This document shows positions 1 through 12,300 of a stretch of 64,000 nucleotides of DNA, piece after piece. Source of the DNA: Apostichopus japonicus (lineage: Eukaryota > Echinodermata > Holothuroidea > Aspidochirotida > Stichopodidae); contig NC_092572.1 of NCBI RefSeq assembly GCF_037975245.1, positions 15,444,269-15,508,268 on the forward strand, given 5' to 3'. The first letter of the stretch is position 1; every line of letters begins with the position of its first letter. The position numbers and the translations under genes were made by a program. Under the pieces are notes generated by a model. It was not told the origin of the DNA, searched no databases, and saw only the letters and a list, made by a program, of their open reading frames with translations.

Positions 1-164
1 GGCTCGGCGCACTGAACGAGCTGATGATCAAAACCCCCTTTGCATCCCTGGTTCGAACCCCGGGTGATGACGTCTTTTGCCGATCTTTTACAGCAAGTGC
101 CTGCACGGGGAGCTGTAAGTATTAGTTAATCCACCTAATATCTCAGTCCATACAGTGGCGGGAT
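1..164 (+). repeat. Diverged first monomer of the visible array
   Basis: Compared with the consensus, this unit has ACTGAACGAG for ACTGTACGAG and ATCAAAACCCCCTTTG for ATCGAGACTCTCTTTTG, with a net loss of 1 bp. It carries more changes than almost any other monomer. Edge monomers of satellites usually diverge most, so the left end of the array may be close by, or the window may begin in a differently homogenised block. Confidence 0.6.
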
Positions 165-326
165 GGCTCGGCGCACTGTACGAGCTGATGATCGAGACTC
201 TCTTTTGCATCCCTGGTTCGAACCCCGGGTGATGACGTCTTTTGCCGATCTTTTACAGCAAGTGCCTGCACGGGGAGCTGTAAGTATTAGTTAATCCACC
301 TAATATCTCAGTCCATACAGTGGCGG
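162..326 (+). repeat. Representative satellite monomer with its sub-sites
   Basis: One typical unit, for orientation. A-box-like TGGCTCGGCGC at 164-174; D-arm-like hairpin GCTC (166-169)/GAGC (182-185) with a 12-nt loop; GGGATG (161-165 region) can also pair with CATCCC (208-213 region); T-run at 202-205; T-arm-like CCTGG (212-216)/CCCGG (224-228), one mismatch, around loop TTCGAAC (217-223); CRE-like TGACGTC (233-239); T-runs 240-243 and 251-254; 3' splice-site-like TTTTACAG ending 258; 21-nt segment 259-279; 5' splice-site-like GTAAGT from 280; CTAAT branch-point-like motif about 302. No acceptor stem or proper anticodon arm can be drawn, so this is tRNA-like, not a tRNA gene. Confidence 0.85.
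164..225 (+). promoter_or_regulatory. Pol III type-2 promoter-like A and B boxes (repeated in each full monomer)
   Basis: The B box GGTTCGAACCC (215-225) fits the tRNA consensus GWTCRANNC fully. The A box TGGCTCGGCGC (164-174) is a partial fit to TRGYNNARNNG, with G for A at position 7 and C at the end. A-B spacing of about 40 nt is within the tRNA range. T4 runs 15-30 nt past the B box could terminate a transcript of about 100 nt, but a T4 run between the boxes (202-205) could stop it early. Activity is inferred, not shown. The six 84-bp monomers lack the B box. Confidence 0.45.
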
Positions 327-3300
327 GATGGCTCGGCGCACTGTACGAGCTGATGATCGAGACTCTCTTTTGCATCCCTGGTTCGAACCCCGGGTGATGA
401 CGTCTTTTGCCGATCTTTTACAGCAAGTGCCTGCACGGGGAGCTGTAAGTATTAGTTAATCCACCTAATATCTCAGTCCATACAGTGGCGGGATGGCTCG
501 GCGCACTGTACGAGCTGATGATCGAGACTCTCTTTTGCATCCCTGGTTCGAACCCCGGGTGATGACGTCTTTTGCCGATCTTTTACAGCAAGTGCCTGCA
601 CGGGGAGCTGTAAGTATTAGTTAATCCACCTAATATCTCAGTCCATACAGTGGCGGGATGGCTCGGCGCACTGTACGAGCTGATGATCGAGACTCTCTTT
701 TGCATCCCTGGTTCGAACCCCGGGTGATGACGTCTTTTGCCGATCTTTTACAGCAAGTGCCTGCACGGGGAGCTGTAAGTATTAGTTAATCCACCTAATA
801 TCTCAGTCCATACAGTGGCGGGATGGCTCGGCGCACTGTACGAGCTGATGATCGAGACTCTCTTTTGCATCCCTGGTTCGAACCCCGGGTGATGACGTCT
901 TTTGCCGATCTTTTACAGCAAGTGCCTGCACGGGGAGCTGTAAGTATTAGTTAATCCACCTAATATCTCAGTCCATACAGTGGCGGGATGGCTCGGCGCA
1001 CTGTACGAGCTGATGATCGAGACTCTCTTTTGCATCCCTGGTTCGAACCCCGGGTGATGACGTCTTTTGCCGATCTTTTACAGCAAGTGCCTGCACGGGG
1101 AGCTGTAAGTACTAGTTAATCCACCTAATATCTCAGTCCATACAGTGGCGCGATGGCTCGGCGCACTGTACGAGCTGATGATCGAGACTCTCTTTTGCAT
1201 CCCTGGTTCGAACCCCGGGTGATGACGTCTTTTGCCGATCTTTTACAGCAAGTGCCTGCACGGGGAGCTGTAAGTACTAGTTAATCCACCTAATATCTCA
1301 GTCCATACAGTGGCGGGATGGCTCGGCGCACTGTACGAGCTGATGTTCGAGACTCTCTTTTGCATCCCTGGTTCGAACCCCGGGTGATGACGTCTTTTGC
1401 CGATCTTTTACAGCAAGTGCCTGCACGGGGAGCTGTAAGTATTAGTTAATCCACCTAATATCTCAGTCCATACAGTGGCGGGATGGCTCGGCGCACTGTA
1501 CGAGCTGATGATCGAGACTCTCTTTTGCATCCCTGGTTCGAACCCCGGGTGATGACGTCTTTTGCCGATCTTTTACAGCAAGTGCCTGCACGGGGAGCTG
1601 TAAGTATTAGTTAATCCACCTAATATCTCAGTCCATACAGTGGCGGGATGGCTCGGCGCACTGTACGAGCTGATGTTCGAGACTCTCTTTTGCATCCCTG
1701 GTTCGAACCCCGGGTGATGACGTCTTTTGCCGATCTTTTACAGCAAGTGCCTGCACGGGGAGCTGTAAGTACTAGTTAATCCACCTAATATCTCAGTCCA
1801 TACAGTGGCGGGATGGCTCGGCGCACTGTACGAGCTGATGATCGAGACTCTCTTTTGCATCCCTGGTTCGAACCCCGGGTGATGACGTCTTTTGCCGATC
1901 TTTTACAGCAAGTGCCTGCACGGGGAGCTGTAAGTATTAGTTAATCCACCTAATATCTCAGTCCATACAGTGGCGGGATGGCTCGGCGCACTGTACGAGC
2001 TGATGATCGAGACTCTCTTTTGCATCCCTGGTTCGAACCCCGGGTGATGACGTCTTTTGCCGATCTTTTACAGCAAGTGCCTGCACGGGGAGCTGTAAGT
2101 ATTAGTTAATCCACCTAATATCTCAGTCCATACAGTGGCGGGATGGTTCGGCGCACTGTACGAGCTGATGATCGAGACTCTCTTTTGCATCCCTGGTTCG
2201 AACCCCGGGTGATGACGTCTTTTGCCGATCTTTTACAGCAAGTGCCTGCACGGGGAGCTGTAAGTATTAGTTAATCCACCTAATATCTCAGTCCATACAG
2301 TGGCGCGATGGCTCGGCGCACTGTACGAGCTGATGTTCGAGACTCTCTTTTGCATCCCTGGTTCGAACCCCGGGTGATGACGTCTTTTGCCGATCTTTTA
2401 CAGCAAGTGCCTGCACGGGGAGCTGTAAGTATTAGTTAATCCACCTAATATCTCAGTCCATACAGTGGCGGGATGGCTCGGCGCACTGTACGAGCTGATG
2501 TTCGAGACTCTCTTTTGCATCCCTGGTTCGAACCCCGGGTGATGACGTCTTTTGCCGATCTTTTACAGCAAGTGCCTGCACGGGGAGCTGTAAGTATTAG
2601 TTAATCCACCTAATATCTCAGTCCATACGGTGGCGCGATGGCTCGGCGCACTGTACGAGCTGATGATCGAGACTCTCTTTTGCATCCCTGGTTCGAACCC
2701 CGGGTGATGACGTCTTTTGCCGATCTTTTACAGCAAGTGCCTGCACGGGGAGCTGTAAGTATTAGTTAATCCACCTAATATCTCAGTCCATACTGTGGCG
2801 CGATGGCTCGGCGCACTGTACGAGCTGATGATCGAGATTCTCTTTTGCATCCCTGGTTCGAACCCCGGGTGATGACGTCTTTTGCCGATCTTTTACAGCA
2901 AGTGCCTGCACGGTGAGCTGTAAGTATTAGTTAATCCACCTAATATCTCAGTCCATACAGTGGCGGGATGGCTCGGCGCACTGTACGAGCTGATGATCGA
3001 GACTCTCTTTTGCATCCCTGGTTCGAACCCCGGGTGATGACGTCTTTTGCCGATCTTTTACAGCAAGTGCCTGCACGGGGAGCTGTAAGTATTAGTTAAT
3101 CCACCTAATATCTCAGTCCATACAGTGGCGGGATGGCCCGGCGCACTGTACGAGCTGATGATCGAGACTCTCTTTTGCATCCCTGGTTCGAACCCCGGGT
3201 GATGACGTCTTTTGCCGATCTTTTACAGCAAGTGCCTGCACGGGGAGCTGTAAGTATTAGTTAATCCACCTAATATCTCAGTCCATACAGTGGCGGGATG

Positions 3301-6300
3301 GCTCGGCGCACTGTACGAGCTGATGATCGAGACTCTCTTTTGCATCCCTGGTTCGAACCCCGGGTGATGACGTCTTTTGCCGATCTTTTACAGCAAGTGC
3401 CTGCACGGGGAGCTGTAAGTATTAGTTAATCCACCTAATATCTCAGTCCATACAGTGGCGGGATGGCTCGGCGCACTGTACGAGCTGATGATCGAGACTC
3501 TCTTTTGCATCCCTGGTTCGAACCCCGGGTGATGACGTCTTTTGCCGATCTTTTACAGCAAGTGCCTGCACGGGGAGCTGTAAGTATTAGTTAATCCACC
3601 TAATATCTCAGTCCATACAGTGGCGGGATGGCTCGGCGCACTGTACGAGCTGATGATCGAGACTCTCTTTTGCATCCCTGGTTCGAACCCCGGGTGATGA
3701 CGTCTTTTGCCGATCTTTTACAGCAAGTGCCTGCACGGGGAGCTGTAAGTATTAGTTAATCCACCTAATATCTCAGTCCATACAGTGGCGGGATGGCTCG
3801 GCGCACTGTACGAGCTGATGATCGAGACTCTCTTTTGCATCCCTGGTTCGAACCCCGGGTGATGACGTCTTTTGCCGATCTTTTACAGCAAGTGCCTGCA
3901 CGGGGAGCTGTAAGTATTAGTTAATCCACCTAATATCTCAGTCCATACAGTGGCGGGATGGCTCGGCGCACTGTACGAGCTGATGATCGAGACTCTCTTT
4001 TGCATCCCTGGTTCGAACCCCGGGTGATGACGTCTTTTGCCGATCTTTTACAGCAAGTGCCTGCACGGGGAGCTGTAAGTATTAGTTAATCCACCTAATA
4101 TCTCAGTCCATACAGTGGCGGGATGGCTCGGCGCACTGTACGAGCTGATGATCGAGACTCTCTTTTGCATCCCTGGTTCGAACCCCGGGTGATGACGTCT
4201 TTTGCCGATCTTTTACAGCAAGTGCCTGCACGGGGAGCTGTAAGTATTAGTTAATCCACCTAATATCTCAGTCCATACAGTGGCGGGATGGCTCGGCGCA
4301 CTGTACGAGCTGATGATCCAGACTCTCTTTTGCATCCCTGGTTCGAACCCCGGGTGATGACGTCTTTTGCCGATCTTTTACAGCAAGTGCCTGCACGGGG
4401 AGCTGTAAGTACTAGTTAATCCACCTAATATCTCAGTCCATACAGTGGCGCGATGGCCCGGCGCACTGTACGAGCTGATGATCGAGACTCTCTTTTGCAT
4501 CCCTGGTTCGAACCCCGGGTGATGACGTCTTTTGCCGATCTTTTACAGCAAGTGCCTGCACGGGGAGCTGTAAGTATTAGTTAATCCACCTAATATCTCA
4601 GTCCATACAGTGGCGGGATGGCTCGGCGCACTGTACGAGCTGATGATCGAGACTCTCTTTTGCATCCCTGGTTCGAACCCCGGGTGATGACGTCTTTTGC
4701 CGATCTTTTACAGCAAGTGCCTGCACGGGGAGCTGTAAGTATTAGTTAATCCACCTAATATCTCAGTCCATACAGTGGCGGGATGGCTCGGCGCACTGTA
4801 CGAGCTGATGATCGAGACTCTCTTTTGCATCCCTGGTTCGAACCCCGGGTGATGACGTCTTTTGCCGATCTTTTACAGCAAGTGCCTGCACGGGGAGCTG
4901 TAAGTATTAGTTAATCCACCTAATATCTCAGTCCATACAGTGGCGGGATGGCTCGGCGCACTGTACGAGCTGATGATCGAGACTCTCTTTTGCATCCCTG
5001 GTTCGAACCCCGGGTGATGACGTCTTTTGCCGATCTTTTACAGCAAGTGCCTGCACGGGGAGCTGTAAGTATTAGTTAATCCACCTAATATCTCAGTCCA
5101 TACAGTGGCGGGATGGCTCGGCGCACTGTACGAGCTGATGATCCAGACTCTCTTTTGCATCCCTGGTTCGAACCCCGGGTGATGACGTCTTTTGCCGATC
5201 TTTTACAGCAAGTGCCTGCACGGGGAGCTGTAAGTACTAGTTAATCCACCTAATATCTCAGTCCATACAGTGGCGCGATGGCCCGGCGCACTGTACGAGC
5301 TGATGATCGAGACTCTCTTTTGCATCCCTGGTTCGAACCCCGGGTGATGACGTCTTTTGCCGATCTTTTACAGCAAGTGCCTGCACGGGGAGCTGTAAGT
5401 ATTAGTTAATCCACCTAATATCTCAGTCCATACAGTGGCGGGATGGCTCGGCGCACTGTACGAGCTGATGATCGAGACTCTCTTTTGCATCCCTGGTTCG
5501 AACCCCGGGTGATGACGTCTTTTGCCGATCTTTTACAGCAAGTGCCTGCACGGGGAGCTGTAAGTATTAGTTAATCCACCTAATATCTCAGTCCATACAG
5601 TGGCGGGATGGCTCGGCGCACTGTACGAGCTGATGATCGAGACTCTCTTTTGCATCCCTGGTTCGAACCCCGGGTGATGACGTCTTTTGCCGATCTTTTA
5701 CAGCAAGTGCCTGCACGGGGAGCTGTAAGTATTAGTTAATCCACCTAATATCTCAGTCCATACAGTGGCGGGATGGCTCGGCGCACTGTACGAGCTGATG
5801 ATCGAGACTCTCTTTTGCATCCCTGGTTCGAACCCCGGGTGATGACGTCTTTTGCCGATCTTTTACAGCAAGTGCCTGCACGGGGAGCTGTAAGTATTAG
5901 TTAATCCACCTAATATCTCAGTCCATACAGTGGCGGGATGGCTCGGCGCACTGTACGAGCTGATGATCGAGACTCTCTTTTGCATCCCTGGTTCGAACCC
6001 CGGGTGATGACGTCTTTTGCCGATCTTTTACAGCAAGTGCCTGCACGGGGAGCTGTAAGTACTAGTTAATCCACCTAATATCTCAGTCCATACAGTGGCG
6101 CGATGGCTCGGCGCACTGTACGAGCTGATGATCGAGACTCTCTTTTGCATCCCTGGTTCGAACCCCGGGTGATGACGTCTTTTGCCGATATTTACAGCAA
6201 GTGCCTGCACGGGGAGCTGTAAGTACTAGTTAATCCACCTAATATCTCAGTCCATACAGTGGCGCGATGGCTCGGCGCACTGTACGAGCTGATGTTCGAG

Positions 6301-9300
6301 ACTCTCTTTTGCATCCCTGGTTCGAACCCCGGGTGATGACGTCTTTTGCCGATCTTTTACAGCAAGTGCCTGCACGGGGAGCTGTAAGTATTAGTTAATC
6401 CACCTAATATCTCAGTCCATACAGTGGCGGGATGGCCCGGCGCACTGTACGAGCTGATGATCGAGACTCTCTTTTGCATCCCTGGTTCGAACCCCGGGTG
6501 ATGACGTCTTTTGCCGATCTTTTACAGCAAGTGCCTGCACGGGGAGCTGTAAGTATTAGTTAATCCACCTAATATCTCAGTCCATACAGTGGCGGGATGG
6601 CTCGGCGCACTGTACGAGCTGATGATCGAGACTCTCTTTTGCATCCCTGGTTCGAACCCCGGGTGATGACGTCTTTTGCCGATCTTTTACAGCAAGTGCC
6701 TGCACGGGGAGCTGTAAGTATTAGTTAATCCACCTAATATCTCAGTCCATACAGTGGCGGGATGGCTCGGCGCACTGTACGAGCTGATGATCGAGACTCT
6801 CTTTTGCATCCCTGGTTCGAACCCCGGGTGATGACGTCTTTTGCCGATCTTTTACAGCAAGTGCCTGCACGGGGAGCTGTAAGTATTAGTTAATCCACCT
6901 AATATCTCAGTCCATACAGTGGCGGGATGGCTCGGCGCACTGTACGAGCTGATGATCGAGACTCTCTTTTGCATCCCTGGTTCGAACCCCGGGTGATGAC
7001 GTCTTTTGCCGATCTTTTACAGCAAGTGCCTGCACGGGGAGCTGTAAGTATTAGTTAATCCACCTAATATCTCAGTCCATACAGTGGCGGGATGGCTCGG
7101 CGCACTGTACGAGCTGATGATCGAGACTCTCTTTTGCATCCCTGGTTCGAACCCCGGGTGATGACGTCTTTTGCCGATCTTTTACAGCAAGTGCCTGCAC
7201 GGGGAGCTGTAAGTATTAGTTAATCCACCTAATATCTCAGTCCATACAGTGGCGGGATGGCTCGGCGCACTGTACGAGCTGATGATCGAGACTCTCTTTT
7301 GCATCCCTGGTTCGAACCCCGGATGATGACGTCTTTTGCCGATCTTTTACAGCAAGTGCCTGCACGGGGAGCTGTAAGTATTAGTTAATCCACCTAATAT
7401 CTCAGTCCATACAGTGGCGGGATGGCTCGGCGCACTGTACGAGCTGATGATCGAGACTCTCTTTTGCATCCCTGGTTCGAACCCCGGGTGATGACGTCTT
7501 TTGCCGATCTTTTACAGCAAGTGCCTGCACGGGGAGCTGTAAGTATTAGTTAATCCACCTAATATCTCAGTCCATACAGTGGCGGGATGGCCCGGCGCAC
7601 TGTACGAGCTGATGATCGAGACTCTCTTTTGCATCCCTGGTTCGAACCCCGGGTGATGACGTCTTTTGCCGATCTTTTACAGCAAGTGCCTGCACGGGGA
7701 GCTGTAAGTATTAGTTAATCCACCTAATATCTCAGTCCATACAGTGGCGGGATGGCTCGGCGCACTGTACGAGCTGATGATCGAGACTCTCTTTTGCATC
7801 CCTGGTTCGAACCCCGGGTGATGACGTCTTTTGCCGATCTTTTACAGCAAGTGCCTGCACGGGGAGCTGTAAGTATTAGTTAATCCACCTAATATCTCAG
7901 TCCATACAGTGGCGCGATGGCTCGGCGCACTGTACGAGCTGATGATCGAGACTCTCTTTTGCATCCCTGGTTCGAACCCCGGGTGATGACGTCTTTTGCC
8001 GATCTTTTACAGCAAGTGCCTGCACGGGGAGCTGTAAGTATTAGTTAATCCACCTAATATCTCAGTCCATACAGTGGCGGGATGGCTCGGCGCACTGTAC
8101 GAGCTGATGATCGAGACTCTCTTTTGCATCCCTGGTTCGAACCCCGGGTGATGACGTCTTTTGCCGATCTTTTACAGCAAGTGCCTGCACGGGGAGCTGT
8201 AAGTATTAGTTAATCCACCTAATATCTCAGTCCATACAGTGGCGGGATGGCTCGGCGCACTGTACGAGCTGATGATCGAGACTCTCTTTTGCATCCCTGG
8301 TTCGAACCCCGGGTGATGACGTCTTTTGCCGATCTTTTACAGCAAGTGCCTGCACGGGGAGCTGTAAGTATTAGTTAATCCACCTAATATCTCAGTCCAT
8401 ACAGTGGCGGGATGGCTCGGCGCACTGTACGAGCTGATGATCGAGACTCTCTTTTGCATCCCTGGTTCGAACCCCGGGTGATGACGTCTTTTGCCGATCT
8501 TTTACAGCAAGTGCCTGCACGGGGAGCTGTAAGTATTAGTTAATCCACCTAATATCTCAGTCCATACAGTGGCGGGATGGCTCGGCGCACTGTACGAGCT
8601 GATGATCGAGACTCTCTTTTGCATCCCTGGTTCGAACCCCGGATGATGACGTCTTTTGCCGATCTTTTACAGCAAGTGCCTGCACGGGGAGCTGTAAGTA
8701 TTAGTTAATCCACCTAATATCTCAGTCCATACAGTGGCGGGATGGCTCGGCGCACTGTACGAGCTGATGATCGAGACTCTCTTTTGCATCCCTGGTTCGA
8801 ACCCCGGGTGATGACGTCTTTTGCCGATCTTTTACAGCAAGTGCCTGCACGGGGAGCTGTAAGTATTAGTTAATCCACCTAATATCTCAGTCCATACAGT
8901 GGCGGGATGGCCCGGCGCACTGTACGAGCTGATGATCGAGACTCTCTTTTGCATCCCTGGTTCGAACCCCGGGTGATGACGTCTTTTGCCGATCTTTTAC
9001 AGCAAGTGCCTGCACGGGGAGCTGTAAGTATTAGTTAATCCACCTAATATCTCAGTCCATACAGTGGCGGGATGGCTCGGCGCACTGTACGAGCTGATGA
9101 TCGAGACTCTCTTTTGCATCCCTGGTTCGAACCCCGGGTGATGACGTCTTTTGCCGATCTTTTACAGCAAGTGCCTGCACGGGGAGCTGTAAGTATTAGT
9201 TAATCCACCTAATATCTCAGTCCATACAGTGGCGCGATGGCTTGGCGCACTGTACGAGCTGATGATCGAGACTCTCTTTTGCATCCCTGGTTCGAACCCC

Positions 9301-12300
9301 GGGTGATGACGTCTTTTGCCGATCTTTTACAGCAAGTGCCTGCACGGGGAGCTGTAAGTATTAGTTAATCCACCTAATATCTCAGTCCATACAGTGGCGG
9401 GATGGCCCGGCGCACTGTACGAGCTGATGATCGAGACTCTCTTTTGCATCCCTGGTTCGAACCCCGGGTGATGACGTCTTTTGCCGATCTTTTACAGCAA
9501 GTGCCTGCACGGGGAGCTGTAAGTATTAGTTAATCCACCTAATATCTCAGTCCATACAGTGGCGGGATGGCTCGGCGCACTGTACGAGCTGATGATCGAG
9601 ACTCTCTTTTGCATCCCTGGTTCGAACCCCGGGTGATGACGTCTTTTGCCGATCTTTTACAGCAAGTGCCTGCACGGGGAGCTGTAAGTATTAGTTAATC
9701 CACCTAATATCTCAGTCCATACAGTGGCGGGATGGCCCGGCGCACTGTACGAGCTGATGATCGAGACTCTCTTTTGCATCCCTGGTTCGAACCCCGGGTG
9801 ATGACGTCTTTTGCCGATCTTTTACAGCAATTGCCTGCACGGGGAGCTGTAAGTATTAGTTAATCCACCTAATATCTCAGTCCATACAGTGGCGGGATGG
9901 CTCGGCGCACTGTACGAGCTGATGATCGAGACTCTCTTTTGCATCCCTGGTTCGAACCCCGGGTGATGACGTCTTTTGCCGATCTTTTACAGCAAGTGCC
10001 TGCACGGGGAGCTGTAAGTATTAGTTAATCCACCTAATATCTCAGTCCATACAGTGGCGGGATGGCTCGGCGCACTGTACGAGCTGATGATCGAGACTCT
10101 CTTTTGCATCCCTGGTTCGAACCCCGGGTGATGACGTCTTTTGCCGATCTTTTACAGCAAGTGCCTGCACGGGGAGCTGTAAGTATTAGTTAATCCACTT
10201 AATATCTCAGTCCATACAGTGGCGGGATGGCTCGGCGCACTGTACGAGCTGATGATCGAGACTCTCTTTTGCATCCCTGGTTCGAACCCCGGGTGATGAC
10301 GTCTTTTGCCGATCTTTTACAGCAAGTGCCTGCACGGGGAGCTGTAAGTATTAGTTAATCCACCTAATATCTCAGTCCATACAGTGGCGCGATGGCTTGG
10401 CGCACTGTACGAGCTGATGATCGAGACTCTCTTTTGCATCCCTGGTTCGAACCCCGGGTGATGACGTCTTTTGCCGATCTTTTACAGCAAGTGCCTGCAC
10501 GGGGAGCTGTAAGTATTAGTTAATCCACCTAATATCTCAGTCCATACAGTGGCGGGATGGCCCGGCGCACTGTACGAGCTGATGATCGAGACTCTCTTTT
10601 GCATCCCTGGTTCGAACCCCGGGTGATGACGTCTTTTGCCGATCTTTTACAGCAAGTGCCTGCACGGGGAGCTGTAAGTATTAGTTAATCCACCTAATAT
10701 CTCAGTCCATACAGTGGCGGGATGGCTCGGCGCACTGTACGAGCTGATGATCGAGACTCTCTTTTGCATCCCTGGTTCGAACCCCGGGTGATGACGTCTT
10801 TTGCCGATCTTTTACAGCAAGTGCCTGCACGGGGAGCTGTAAGTATTAGTTAATCCACCTAATATCTCAGTCCATACAGTGGCGGGATGGCCCGGCGCAC
10901 TGTACGAGCTGATGATCGAGACTCTCTTTTGCATCCCTGGTTCGAACCCCGGGTGATGACGTCTTTTGCCGATCTTTTACAGCAAGTGCCTGCACGGGGA
11001 GCTGTAAGTATTAGTTAATCCACCTAATATCTCAGTCCATACAGTGGCGGGATGGCTCGGCGCACTGTACGAGCTGATGATCGAGACTCTCTTTTGCATC
11101 CCTGGTTCGAACCCCGGGTGATGACGTCTTTTGCCGATCTTTTACAGCAAGTGCCTGCACGGGGAGCTGTAAGTATTAGTTAATCCACCTAATATCTCAG
11201 TCCATACAGTGGCGGGATGGCTCGGCGCACTGTACGAGCTGATGATCGAGATTCTCTTTTGCATCCCTGGTTCGAACCCCGGGTGATGACGTCTTTTGCC
11301 GATCTTTTACAGCAAGTGCCTGCACGGGGAGCTGTAAGTATTAGTTAATCCACCTAATATCTCAGTCCATACAGTGGCGGGATGGCCCGGCGCACTGTAC
11401 GAGCTGATGATCGAGACTCTCTTTTGCATCCCTGGTTCGAACCCCGGATGATGACGTCTTTTGCCGATCTTTTACAGCAAGTGCCTGCACGGGGAGCTGT
11501 AAGTATTAGTTAATCCACCTAATATCTCAGTCCATACAGTGGCGGGATGGCTCGGCGCACTGTACGAGCTGATGATCGAGACTCTCTTTTGCATCCCTGG
11601 TTCGAACCCCGGGTGATGACGTCTTTTGCCGATCTTTTACAGCAAGTGCCTGCACGGGGAGCTGTAAGTATTAGTTAATCCACCTAATATCTCAGTCCAT
11701 ACAGTGGCGGGATGGCTCGGCGCACTGTACGAGCTGATGATCGAGACTCTCTTTTGCATCCCTGGTTCGAACCCCGGGTGATGACGTCTTTTGCCGATCT
11801 TTTACAGCAAGTGCCTGCACGGGGAGCTGTAAGTATTAGTTAATCCACCTAATATCTCAGTCCATACAGTGGCGGGATGGCTCGGCGCACTGTACGAGCT
11901 GATGATCGAGACTCTCTTTTGCATCCCTGGTTCGAACCCCGGGTGATGACGTCTTTTGCCGATCTTTTACAGCAAGTGCCTGCACGGGGAGCTGTAAGTA
12001 TTAGTTAATCCACCTAATATCTCAGTCCATACAGTGGCGGGATGGCTCGGCGCACTGTACGAGCTGATGATCGAGACTCTCTTTTGCATCCCTGGTTCGA
12101 ACCCCGGGTGATGACGTCTTTTGCCGATCTTTTACAGCAAGTGCCTGCACGGGGAGCTGTAAGTATTAGTTAATCCACCTAATAACTCAGTCCATACAGT
12201 GGCGGGATGGCCCGGCGCACTGTACGAGCTGATGATCGAGACTCTCTTTTGCATCCCTGGTTCGAACCCCGGGTGATGACGTCTTTTGCCGATCTTTTAC

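Noticed and set aside
6028-6210. 60-codon minus-strand frame in the array
   Set aside because: Created by the 1-bp deletion near 6187. Its PGFEPG-type text is the usual false translation of a tRNA T arm.
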